Source of the DNA: DATKUK01 sp035530655
Lineage (GTDB): Bacteria > Planctomycetota > Phycisphaerae > UBA1845 > DATKUK01
Direction: 5' to 3'
DNA: 64,000 bases
Assembly (NCBI GenBank): GCA_035530655.1
Contig: DATKUK010000080.1
Coordinates: 17,671 to 81,670 of the forward strand
Part shown: piece by piece, positions 51,970 to 61,573 of the stretch
Layout: the number at the start of each line of letters is the position of its first letter
Numbering within the stretch: the first letter of the stretch is position 1
The notes under the pieces: model-generated
What the model was told of the DNA's origin: nothing
Database searches by the model: none
The model's input: only the letters and a program-made list of their open reading frames with translations
Program-made: the position numbers and the translations under genes

Positions 51970-53967
51970 CTACAACCCAAGATTCTTGCGGGCGATCTCC
52001 AGATTGCGCTTGGCGTGTTTGTATCCCGGCTTGAGGTTGGCCGCCCTGCCGAAGCAATCCAACGCCTTGAGGTGGTACTGCCGTTGGGCAAGGCCGTCTC
52101 CCGAAGCGCCCGCCTGCTCCGCACGGTGCCCCCACAACACGCCCAACTGATTCCACGCTTCGTAAAGCCCCGGCTGCCGCTCGACGGCAAGCCGGTAGCT
52201 CGCCAACGCCTGATCCTCCCACCCGAGGGTCAACAGAACGTTGCCCACGAACACCATCGGCCAGCCCGGAGCGGCTGGATCGAGTCGCGCCAGTTGCGCC
52301 GATTCGCTCGGCAGGTCCAGGCTGTTCGGATCGACGTGAAAGTCTGCGAACCGGTCGGCATGCTTGCCCGTTCGCTCTGCCAGCACGACGCTGTTGTGGT
52401 CCAGATAGACCAGCCGCCACTCATCCGATGCGGCCAAGCTTTTGATCAGCTTATGCGCGCGCCCGAGCGTGTGCTTCAGAATCACCGTGTCAAATCCGTA
52501 GAGCGATTCGAGGTCTTCAAAAAGCCGCAAGTCGGCTTGGCTTTCGACGGCTTGGCCGAAAAAGGCCGGCGGATACGCAAACGTGTCGGAATGCACGAAC
52601 ACCGGCTGCGAAGGCTCGCCGAAGCAAAGCAGGTACGAGCCCACCTCAAATTGACAGTAAAGCCTCTCATTCGCTCCCCTGTCGCGTAGAAACTCGACGG
52701 CGCCGACGGGATACGCCAGCCTCGACAGCCCCACGCCCACCCGCAGCTCACGCCGCTCGCGCACATAGAAACGATTGGACAGAACGTCATAGCAGAGCAT
52801 CGCCAAGGATACGACAACACAAACAGTCGCCGCCGTCCGGATGCCCCCCAGCCATCGCCGACCCCGCAGCCTGTTCGCACCCACCGCCAGGGCCCAACTA
52901 ACCTGTTCGGCCACCGCAGGCCACGCCGCCAGGGCCCACAGCGGGATGTTGCGCCGCATCGCCAGCGACGCCGGCAGCAACACCAGCAGCGTCGGCAGGT
53001 CCAACAGGCGTCGGCGGAGCAACTGCCCGATCCCCGCCAGCACACCCAACACCAGCGACGCGCGGTAGGCCGTCTGCATTACCAGCGGGATCTTCGCCTC
53101 CGTCAGCGGCCAGCCGAACTCGGTGATCACGCCCCACGGTCCGCCTTGGGCTTGGCCCGGCTGGGCGGCCATCGCGTCGGTCTGTCGCAGGTAGGCCAGC
53201 GTCTTGAGCGGAAACACCGCGCCGGCTACTCCCCTCGGGTTGATCAGGCAGCACGCCAGCGTCAGCATCGTCGCAATCGCCAGCCAAAGCACGTCGCGCC
53301 GCAGCTCAGCCGTCGGTCGTCGCGCTGCTCGGCGCACCATCATGAGTACCAGTTGCACCAGCAGATGCATTCCCACCAGCGCCGGCCCGAGCGGAAAGTA
53401 GCTGTGGCAGTTGACCCACAACACTTGCACCGCAGCCAGGCCCAGCCACATCGCCCGCGGGTGTCTCGCTCGGCGGTCCAGCAGGATCAGTGTCGCCACC
53501 AGGCAGATGAAGGTGACTAACTCCGGGCGAAGAAGGAACCGCTCGTAACTGGTCAGTGCGACCGCCGCCACCGCCAGCCCGGCCACCAGCGGATGGGTCC
53601 CGCGTAGGTACAGGTAGACGGCCAGCAGCAGCCCCAGCACGCCGATCAGCCCCAGCAGCAGCGCCGACAGCGCCGCCGCCCCGCCCAATGCGTGGACCGC
53701 ATAGAGCCCTACCTGGAAGAGCCAGTTGGCGTTAACGAACTCCCAGCCCGGACACGTATAGCTGAACTCGTTGTGCGAAAGGACGCGACCGTTCTCGACC
53801 ATCCAACGGCCGTATGCCAGGTGGTACCCCAAATCGACCGACACCAACTTGTGCAGCCCAAATGCCGCAAACGCCGCCATCCCCACCGCCAGCCCCAGCG
53901 CGCCCAGCAGTCCCCCCGCAATTGGTCGTTTGTCGGACCGTTGCAGTATGGCTTGCGTTTCAGACAT
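51970..53967 (-). CDS. Polytopic membrane protein with C-terminal TPR
   Basis: 665 residues. About eleven membrane helices in residues 15-430, including the start DLGYHLAYGRWMVENGRVLS that is typical of GT-C/oligosaccharyltransferase-like proteins of Planctomycetota, and a soluble part with a DTVILKHTLGRA loop. The C-terminal 90 residues contain a TPR pair (LTLGWEDQALASYRLAVERQ then PGLYEAWNQLG, ALDCFGRAANLKPGYKHA). Function unknown; envelope glycan or peptide work is plausible. Confidence 0.75.
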   Translation of the reverse strand: MSETQAILQRSDKRPIAGGLLGALGLAVGMAAFAAFGLHKLVSVDLGYHLAYGRWMVENGRVLSHNEFSYTCPGWEFVNANWLFQVGLYAVHALGGAAALSALLLGLIGVLGLLLAVYLYLRGTHPLVAGLAVAAVALTSYERFLLRPELVTFICLVATLILLDRRARHPRAMWLGLAAVQVLWVNCHSYFPLGPALVGMHLLVQLVLMMVRRAARRPTAELRRDVLWLAIATMLTLACCLINPRGVAGAVFPLKTLAYLRQTDAMAAQPGQAQGGPWGVITEFGWPLTEAKIPLVMQTAYRASLVLGVLAGIGQLLRRRLLDLPTLLVLLPASLAMRRNIPLWALAAWPAVAEQVSWALAVGANRLRGRRWLGGIRTAATVCVVVSLAMLCYDVLSNRFYVRERRELRVGVGLSRLAYPVGAVEFLRDRGANERLYCQFEVGSYLLCFGEPSQPVFVHSDTFAYPPAFFGQAVESQADLRLFEDLESLYGFDTVILKHTLGRAHKLIKSLAASDEWRLVYLDHNSVVLAERTGKHADRFADFHVDPNSLDLPSESAQLARLDPAAPGWPMVFVGNVLLTLGWEDQALASYRLAVERQPGLYEAWNQLGVLWGHRAEQAGASGDGLAQRQYHLKALDCFGRAANLKPGYKHAKRNLEIARKNLGL

Positions 53968-54254
53968 GCGCGCCCGGGCCTCAAGGGGTGGCCATTGCTG
54001 TCATCCGGTGTAGCCGCCCGGATTATAAGTCATGCGGACAGGCGGGTCATCCGGGCTGCCGCTGCAGCGACGTACGTTTTTTGGGGGAAGCTCTGGGCGA
54101 TCCGTGCTGAGACTACGATCGTCGGTGCACCGGATGAAGTGATCCTCGTCGCGGCGCTTGCCGATCGCCTCGGATTTGTCGGTCTGGACTGACCGTCCGA
54201 GCTATCGCTACGGCTTAGCAGAAGCGGCCCGACGCCCGGCGCGCACCTGCGGCA
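53968..54254. other. Intergenic stretch
   Basis: 287 bases. A plus-strand frame ending at 54192 is continuous with the antisense of the upstream gene and gives no recognisable protein. Possible promoter for the membrane protein gene; no hairpin noted. Confidence 0.35.
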
Positions 54255-55307
54255 CTACACAAACGGCTCCCTCAGCAGCGCTTCGCGAAACTCCAGATAC
54301 TGATCGTGCAAGATTGGCACGTAATCACCAGTCCACACGATTATGCCATCTCGTCGCTTCCCTGCCCACCCCGTTCGTGCGAGCCCCCTATTTACGGCGG
54401 TGGGATGATTGTCAATGCCAGAAACGGATCCTGTAAAGTCATCCGAGTCCAGAGCGGACAAATCCTCGCTGTACTCCAGGTGGATGTGACTTTCATAGAC
54501 AAATGCGTCAAAGGTCTCACACCTCCGCGTGACTTGCGCGGCTAGGTCGTCTGCGTATTCAACGAGAGCTAAAAACCTATTCCACGCATCGTACTGCCAA
54601 CGACGACGAAGTCGCCAAACGCGCTGCGCGGGCGAGTTCTTATCAGGTGTATATCCGGGAGTGCTCCTTTCGACGCTGCTTGGGGCAGGCTCTCGCCCGT
54701 CGAATGTAAAACTGGGCACAATTCCTTGTTTCTTCAATTCGCCGAGGAACGGCGCAGCACGGAGCATAAGGTTAAAGAAGCAGATCCCCACCTCCTGTAC
54801 AGCCCACAGAAAGAATGCCTCGAAACGTACGGCTCCAATTTCCTGCTGGAGACGTTCGAAATCCCTACGATCGAATCGACCGCACCGGACTGACTCCCCA
54901 ACGTGCATGTATTTGGTGTTGAGCCAAACGTCGATAACATCGGCAAGCGGCAGCGTGATTCCCTTAAACCACGGCAATCTTCTCAGCATTGACGCCCTGT
55001 CGTTGATAAGCAGAGAGTCAACGAGGCCGCGCCACTGCGGAATATGTCTCTTGAGAATGTTCGCTACCCTGAGATAGTGGCTTGGTTCGGCTTTTTGCCA
55101 CAACCGGCGAAACGGGACCAGCATACCCTTGACGAGATGCTCGTCAGGGAATCGTGCTTTGATATGCCTTTCTGGGTCAGGCCAATGAGTAGAGAGCGCA
55201 AGCGACTGATATTCTTCGATGAAAAAGGGCGACTGCTGCAACTCACGGGCCGTTTCAACAAAGTGCGCAAGCGCGTCGACTTCTTGTTGTGATGGTGTGT
55301 TCTCCAT
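54255..55307 (-). CDS. Hypothetical protein, accessory region
   Basis: 350 residues, soluble, alpha-rich with many aromatic residues (HWPDPERHIKARFPDEHLVK, VQEVGICFFNLMLRAAPFL, YHAW-like patterns). A short linker with SVERSTPGYTPDKNSP separates two halves. Composition is less GC-rich than the genes to the left, as for the region to 58.2 kb. No domain recognised; I could not link it to a known defence or phage family. Confidence 0.55.
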   Translation of the reverse strand: MENTPSQQEVDALAHFVETARELQQSPFFIEEYQSLALSTHWPDPERHIKARFPDEHLVKGMLVPFRRLWQKAEPSHYLRVANILKRHIPQWRGLVDSLLINDRASMLRRLPWFKGITLPLADVIDVWLNTKYMHVGESVRCGRFDRRDFERLQQEIGAVRFEAFFLWAVQEVGICFFNLMLRAAPFLGELKKQGIVPSFTFDGREPAPSSVERSTPGYTPDKNSPAQRVWRLRRRWQYDAWNRFLALVEYADDLAAQVTRRCETFDAFVYESHIHLEYSEDLSALDSDDFTGSVSGIDNHPTAVNRGLARTGWAGKRRDGIIVWTGDYVPILHDQYLEFREALLREPFV

Positions 55308-56519
55308 TTTTTCGTGGACAACCGGGCTTAGTCAACTGTCCTTTCGATGCTTAGGTCGAACTTCTCTCGCGGTCCCCAGCTTTGCGAACTATCTACCGAA
55401 CCTATACCAGACCTGGGTCTGCAGAAGAACCGGCGCCTAGCGACAGATTCCAGGGGTCGTTGTGGGTCGCCATGGGATGCGCCCCATAGTCTGCCGCCAT
55501 TGACTCTTTCATTTGCATGCGCTTGACGCAGGTTGAATGTTCACTTCTTGGAGCACATTTTCGCAAGAGAACGGCGTAAGAAAAACGCTCATATCCAATA
55601 AACGCGCCTTTGCGACTTCCGACAAGAAGTCCACTTCGGAAGCGAAGGATTGAACATCACAATCCATGTTAAACCTGATCCCAGGAGGAGTCAAGGGTTG
55701 TCTGCTGCGGGCGCAGCCCCAAGTCGTGTGGAACGATCTCTGATGCACCCTAAGTCTGCGCGAACCCAATGCATGGCTTGGGTCTTCTGGGCATGCCTAG
55801 GCGTTTTACTTCCTGATCCAGCGTCGGGCCACGCGCCATCCTAGTACCAGAGCCGCTAGAAGCGCACACCATTCCGACCAAGTTAGAATAAGAATTGCCG
55901 CACACATATTAACTTTACCCTCCGAAAAGCGCCACCTATGCTCCGTCTCGACATGTGTTTTCAACCACTATTGCGATCGGCACAAATCCAATTTTGCTTG
56001 CGTTTCTTGTTTCATGACTGACTTTAGTACTGTGGGGAGCGTGTCAGAACTAGGCTCTTGCCTCTCTCGGGATCAGGCAACTTAGGGAGAGTGCGACATC
56101 GGCGATTCGCTTAGAACTGGGGGGTTTGGGCAAGATAAGGTGCGCGTTGCTGGGCAGGCCTGCGCCTCACAGGCGGGATCCTCTACCGCTACCTAGCCCG
56201 GCATCCAATGCGGGGTATCCGTCCCATCGCTGCGAGTCGAACGCTACTCCGTAGGGGCGTCGCTGGCAGAATTGCGCTCCAAGTGATGGGATGTCCGTTG
56301 CTGTGTGTCCCCCGCCCCCCTATCGCTCACCCGACAGTTCTTGTCGGATTGCGGACTATGACCTCCCGATGGTGGGGTGGGATTGGGTGGCGAAATGACC
56401 GACCTTTCGCCTTTCCGGAAGACCATCCCGTCGCGCGGTGGCCTTCCGGTGTCGGGAAAGGCCTGCAACTCAGCGTCGTAAGACAAACCCATTTGAACAA
56501 CCCATCCAACACCGGGCTG
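55308..56519. other. Gene-poor stretch of 1.2 kb
   Basis: Only one small frame is supported (55806-55907). GCCTG-cgcctca-CAGGC at 56158-56174 is a REP-like hairpin. The sequence is more AT-rich than the core genes and contains many stops in all frames, as in decayed mobile DNA. Confidence 0.5.
55806..55907 (-). CDS. Possible 33-residue membrane peptide
   Basis: GGAGGG at 55918-55923 and ATG at 55907 open MCAAILILTWSEWCALLAAL then VLGWRVARRWIRK. One hydrophobic helix and a strongly basic tail, like small membrane peptides or type I toxin peptides. The start spacing (ten bases) is a little long. No homologue recalled. Confidence 0.35.
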   Translation of the reverse strand: MCAAILILTWSEWCALLAALVLGWRVARRWIRK

Positions 56520-56550
56520 TTGACAAGACAGCATTCTTGTGTGATATAAT
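56520..56550 (+). promoter_or_regulatory. Promoter with palindromic operator for the XRE-ImmA gene
   Basis: TTGACA (56520-56525), 19-base spacer and extended -10 TGATATAAT (TATAAT at 56545-56550). The spacer contains ACAAGA-cagcat-TCTTGT (56523-56540), a perfect six-base inverted repeat suited to an XRE repressor dimer, so the operon is probably self-repressed. The leader to ATG 56641 is about 85 bases. Confidence 0.75.
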
Positions 56551-56640
56551 CAACAAGAGAGTTGCTCGGGCGGTCAGATGCCGGGCAGGCCCTGGTGTTG
56601 AGATAGTCGTGTAAGTGCTTTACCAATAGGAGCTTACGTC

Positions 56641-57858
56641 ATGATAGGAGAGCGATTGCGCCAAGCGAGATTAGCTGCTGCCATGACGCAGGACCAAGTC
56701 GTCGTGGCCCTCAGGTCGCATGGGGCAAGCCTGACCAAAGCCGGGCTCTCGAAGTACGAGCGGGGTGGTAGCGTTCCTGCCCCCAATTTGCTGATGAAGT
56801 TGGCGAGAGTTTTACGTGTCCGCCCCGACTACTTCGTCCAGGACCCCCAGGTGTCCATAGCCTGGCTGGGGTTCCGCAAACGGGCCACCTTGGGCAAGAG
56901 ACGTCAGGATCGCATTAAGGCGGTTGTCGCCGACGCGGTTACCGCTCAAGTGTGGCTTGAGGAGAAGCTGTTTCCGAAAAAGGCAACTGCGCCACTGCGG
57001 CCGCAGAAGGTGAATACCCTGAAGAAGGCTGAGGTAGCAGCGGGCAGGGTGCGCCAAGCCTGGCACCTAGGCGACCAAGCCATCGAGAGCATGACCGAGG
57101 TTATAGAGGACCGCCGCGGTGTAGTAGTCGAGTGTGCGGAGGAAGTCGGCGAGTTCGACGGACTGGCGGGCTGGGCCAATGCGAGCTACCCTGTCGTGGC
57201 GGTCAGTGGTGCGGTCTCCGTCGATCGTCGTCGTTTCAATCTCGCGCACGAACTCGGGCATCTGGCCATATGCAGTGAGGGACTGGACAGCAGAAGAGCC
57301 GAAGAATTGGCATACCGCTTCGCCGCCGCGTTCATCGTGCCGGCACATATAGCATACCGTGAACTCGGGAAGCGCCGACGGACACTGACTCTTGGCGAAT
57401 TGGCGATTCTGAAGCAGAAGCACGGACTGAGCATGCAGGCATGGGCGCGCCGGGCCTTCGACTTGGGAATCATAACGAGAGGCCACTATGCAGCCCTATG
57501 CCGACACTTCAGTGCCAAAGGATGGCGCAAACAAGAGCCGGTGGCGTTCGAAGGCAGCGAGCGCCCACGAAGACTCGGACAACTGACACTTAGAGCCTTG
57601 GCCGAAGGAATCATCGGGCCGGACCGAGCGGAAGAACTCTGCCCGGGATGCACGAAAGATCTGCCCCCATTGCCTGGAAAGCCGACATCTGAATATACTT
57701 CACCCCTGGAGATTCGACGGTTGCCGGCGAAGACCCGTGACAAATTGCTCGCACGAGCAGCGGGTTTGCTCCAAGAGGACTACCGGGAAGATAAGAAACT
57801 GACGGGATTTGAAGCGCACAGTGAAGAGGACCTCCATGATGAATCCCTCAAGGGGTGA
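56641..57858 (+). CDS. XRE-family regulator fused to ImmA/IrrE metallopeptidase
   Basis: 405 residues. Residues 3-60: HTH (GERLRQARLAAAMTQDQVVV, LSKYERGGSVPAPNLLMKLA). Residues 160-260: ImmA/IrrE domain with NLAHELGHLAICSE (HExxH near 203) and ELAYRFAAAFIVPAHIAY. The C-terminus has CPGCTK, possibly a zinc site. Such proteins cut repressors of mobile elements or act as antitoxins. The stop overlaps the MazF start by 23 bases. Confidence 0.88.
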   Translation: MIGERLRQARLAAAMTQDQVVVALRSHGASLTKAGLSKYERGGSVPAPNLLMKLARVLRVRPDYFVQDPQVSIAWLGFRKRATLGKRRQDRIKAVVADAVTAQVWLEEKLFPKKATAPLRPQKVNTLKKAEVAAGRVRQAWHLGDQAIESMTEVIEDRRGVVVECAEEVGEFDGLAGWANASYPVVAVSGAVSVDRRRFNLAHELGHLAICSEGLDSRRAEELAYRFAAAFIVPAHIAYRELGKRRRTLTLGELAILKQKHGLSMQAWARRAFDLGIITRGHYAALCRHFSAKGWRKQEPVAFEGSERPRRLGQLTLRALAEGIIGPDRAEELCPGCTKDLPPLPGKPTSEYTSPLEIRRLPAKTRDKLLARAAGLLQEDYREDKKLTGFEAHSEEDLHDESLKG

Positions 57859-58186
57859 GGTGTGGCGGGTTCGATTTGATCCTCAGATAGGCGCAGAGAT
57901 TCGTAAGATCAGGCCAGCACTTGTTGTGAGTGTGGACGCCGTTGGTGTTCTGCCACTGCGCATCGTCACGCCGATCACGGAATGGAGGGCGAAGTACCAA
58001 ACCGCCCCGTGGTTAGTATACTTGGTCCCAGATCAGTTCAACGGGCTGGGCAAAGAGAGCGCGGCCGACTGTTTTCAAGTCAAATCTGTGTCGCTAAGTC
58101 GATTCCAGTCCAGGATTGGGATGGTTTCAGCAGAGGTGCTTGCGGAAGTTGCGGCCGGAATTGCTTTGTGCGTTGGCTATAGATAG
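57836..58186 (+). CDS. MazF/PemK-family toxin
   Basis: 116 residues. NPSRGEVWRVRFDPQIGAEI then RKIRPALVVSVDAVG, LRIVTPITEW and ADCFQVKSVSLSRFQSRIG contain the SH3-like MazF core (GEVW, RPALVVS, K-S loop), an mRNA interferase fold. Start ATG 57836 lies inside the regulator gene. A toxin coupled to an XRE-ImmA protein in place of a MazE antitoxin is less usual. Confidence 0.88.
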   Translation: MMNPSRGEVWRVRFDPQIGAEIRKIRPALVVSVDAVGVLPLRIVTPITEWRAKYQTAPWLVYLVPDQFNGLGKESAADCFQVKSVSLSRFQSRIGMVSAEVLAEVAAGIALCVGYR

Positions 58187-58387
58187 TGTGAATCCGGGAG
58201 ACCTGCAGAGGTAACCTCCTGATTGCCCGCTAAGAATACTGGCTGTAACGGCAGGCCTTCATCGAAATCCGCGTCTTGGATTCCCTAGGGCCGTCACCCC
58301 CTCTGGTGCCCGCGACTCTGGGTCGCCACCCGACCGTCAGCCAGGTAAGATAACGGCCGCGACGAACCACGGTCGCAGGGACGCACG

Positions 58388-58891
58388 ATGCGTACGTTTT
58401 CGCTTCAATCCGGTTCCAACGGCAACTGCATCTACGTCGAATCCGACGGTGTGGGACTGCTGTTCGACGCGGGCATCAGCGGGCTCCAGGCCCAGCGCCG
58501 TCTGGCCGACCGCAATCGCGACATCCGCCGTGTCGCCGCCGTGATCCTCTCTCACGATCACGTCTACCACGTTCGCTGCGCGGGTATCTACCAGCGCAAG
58601 TTCGACGTGCCGATCTACGCTACCCCGCCCACCTTCCGAAAGATCAAACGCGGTCTGGGCCGCGTCGACGACGTGCGGCATTTCGCGCCGGGTGATCGTC
58701 TCGACTTCGGCGTGCCCCACGCGGGACTGTATCTGCAGAAGTTGAGTTGGGTTCGGTTCCGGCGTCATACGCTCGTGCGAGGAAATGCTTCGCCAGACGA
58801 TCCGGCGATGGCCTGCTATTGGGCGACGCGACGTGCGTGGACTCAGTTCGCGCGGGTTGCTCCTGGCCGTAACGGTACTGCCTTTGCTTAA
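58388..58891 (+). pseudogene. MBL-fold hydrolase (WalJ/YycJ-like), truncated and with altered zinc motif
   Basis: The first 105 residues are a good WalJ-like start: FSLQSGSNGNCIYVESDGVG, LLFDAGISGLQAQRRLADRN, DVPIYATPPTFRKIKRGLG. The zinc motif, HDHSDH in the family, reads HDHVYHVRCAG, so the Asp ligand is lost. After LDFG (about 58712) the sequence no longer matches the family, and it runs into group II intron material. A dead gene. Confidence 0.75.
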
Positions 58892-58930
58892 GTCATCCTT
58901 CTGGGCGGCGGGGCCGCTAGTGAGATGCTT

Positions 58931-59001
58931 GAGCCGTGTGCGGCGAAAGCCGCACGCACGGTTCTGAGGGGGGCGGTGGTCGCAAGGCCACCCGCCTACC
59001 C
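58931..59001 (+). mobile_element. Group II intron 3' end remnant (domains V and VI)
   Basis: 58931-58964 is a 34-base domain V: GAGCCGTGTGCGGCGAAAGC plus CGCACGCACGGTTC, with the catalytic triad AGC, GAAA tetraloop and bulge. It is followed by TGAGGGGGGCGGTGG...CCACCCGCCTACCC, a domain VI stem with the expected A near the 3' end. A GTGCGAG at 58775 could be the 5' end, but no reverse-transcriptase frame remains, so only a fragment is present. Confidence 0.8.
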
Positions 59002-59303
59002 GGCGAACGCGTGGGCAGGGCCGCGGTCTAGCGGAGTTGAGGATGACGTCTCGAACCGCCGTTACACTGACCGCCACGACGGTTCGCCAGGAGGAACCGG
59101 TTCGTCCTGAGCCGGGGCGGAAATCATCGAAAGCCTTTGTTGCGTAATGCTTTAGCGTGTGTGGCGGGCTGGTTGCGGCGGCTTTCGCGTTGACCGCGGC
59201 AGCCACAAGCGGTAAAGTGGGGAGGTTTGTGTGACCAAGGCGGCGGCCCGACCCCGATATGCTAGGCATGGATGTCGCGTAAGTGTCGCGGTGGAGGTGT
59301 GCG
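59002..59303. other. Intergenic stretch upstream of purA
   Basis: 302 bases with no gene. Contains no strong hairpin; presumably holds the purA promoter. Confidence 0.35.
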
Positions 59304-60602
<1,299 letters not shown>

Positions 60603-60619
60603 GACGCGTACGAGGCCTC

Positions 60620-61387
60620 ATGGCACTGGAGCCGCTAGACCCTCGGGAAGTGCTGGGCCTGGAGCCCGGCCAACTGCCGCGCCACGTGGCCATCATCATG
60701 GACGGCAACGGGCGCTGGGCGCGGGCCCGCAACCTGCCGCGCATGCTCGGGCACCAGCAGGGCTCACTGACGGTGGACAAGATCGCCACGTTGTCGGCCC
60801 GGCTGGGGATCGAGCAACTGACGCTCTACGCCTTCAGCACCGAGAACTGGCAGCGCAGCCGCGAAGAGACCGACTTTCTCATGCGGCTGTATGCAGAATT
60901 CCTGGAGATTCAGCGGCCCAAGATTATGGACAGTCGGATCCGATTTCGACAGATCGGCCGGCGCGATCGGCTGCCGCCCGAGGTGCTCGATCGGTTCGTC
61001 GAGGTCGAGCAGGAGAGCCGCGACAACACGGGCATGACGCTTTGCGTGGCGGTCGACTACGGCGGGCGGCAGGAGCTTATCGAGGCGGTGCGGCAGATCG
61101 CCGAGCACGTCGCGGCTGGACGCGTGCAGCCCGATCAGATCGACGAAGAGCTGATTTCCGCATCGCTCTACACGGCCGGCATGCCCGAGCCCGATCTATT
61201 GATCCGCACGGCGGGTGAGATGCGGATCAGCAACTTCCTGCTGTGGCAGATCAGTTACGCCGAGTTCTACGTTACCGATGTGCTCTGGCCGGACCTGACG
61301 GATGAGGACTACTTCGACGCGTTAAAGGCCTATGCCCGCCGTGAGCGCCGCTTCGGCCGGGCGCCCGCACCATCGCGTACGACGTAG
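60620..61387 (+). CDS. uppS: Isoprenyl transferase (undecaprenyl diphosphate synthase)
   Basis: 255 residues from ATG 60620. HVAIIMDGNGRWARARNLPR (DGNGRWA near residue 28), LTLYAFSTENWQRSREE, AVDYGGRQEL and LLIRTAGEMRISNFLLWQIS are cis-prenyltransferase motifs; RTAGE replaces the commoner RTSGE. It makes the lipid carrier for wall and glycan synthesis. Downstream sequence to 61573 has only repeats. Confidence 0.95.
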   Translation: MALEPLDPREVLGLEPGQLPRHVAIIMDGNGRWARARNLPRMLGHQQGSLTVDKIATLSARLGIEQLTLYAFSTENWQRSREETDFLMRLYAEFLEIQRPKIMDSRIRFRQIGRRDRLPPEVLDRFVEVEQESRDNTGMTLCVAVDYGGRQELIEAVRQIAEHVAAGRVQPDQIDEELISASLYTAGMPEPDLLIRTAGEMRISNFLLWQISYAEFYVTDVLWPDLTDEDYFDALKAYARRERRFGRAPAPSRTT

Positions 61388-61573
61388 CCTGCCTACTGCA
61401 CCATGCGGCGTGAGCGTCGCGTTGGGGGGATGATCCGGACTGCGGGACCGGGGGCACACGCCTTCGGGGTTGCCGCTAAGCGTTCTGAGATAGCGGGCGC
61501 GCTGCGATGGCATCGAGCGCGGGTCGGCAACATAGGGGTGGGTTGCGATCCACCCTACAAGATGACGTGTGGC
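61388..61573. repeat. Intergenic stretch with REP-like hairpin
   Basis: GGGTGG-gttgcgat-CCACCC at 61536-61555 resembles the hairpins at 18.4 and 25.0 kb and is followed by TACAAGA. No gene. Confidence 0.5.

Noticed and set aside
53692..54192. 166-residue frame antisense to the membrane TPR gene
   Set aside because: Mostly overlaps a supported gene; the short unique end is not enough to call a protein.
55509..55769. 86-residue minus-strand frame
   Set aside because: No ribosome site, no domain, and it ends in repetitive sequence.
58775..58930. Remaining 5' part of the group II intron with a GTGCG start
   Set aside because: GTGCGAG fits the 5' consensus only loosely and the intervening sequence has no other intron domain that I can identify.
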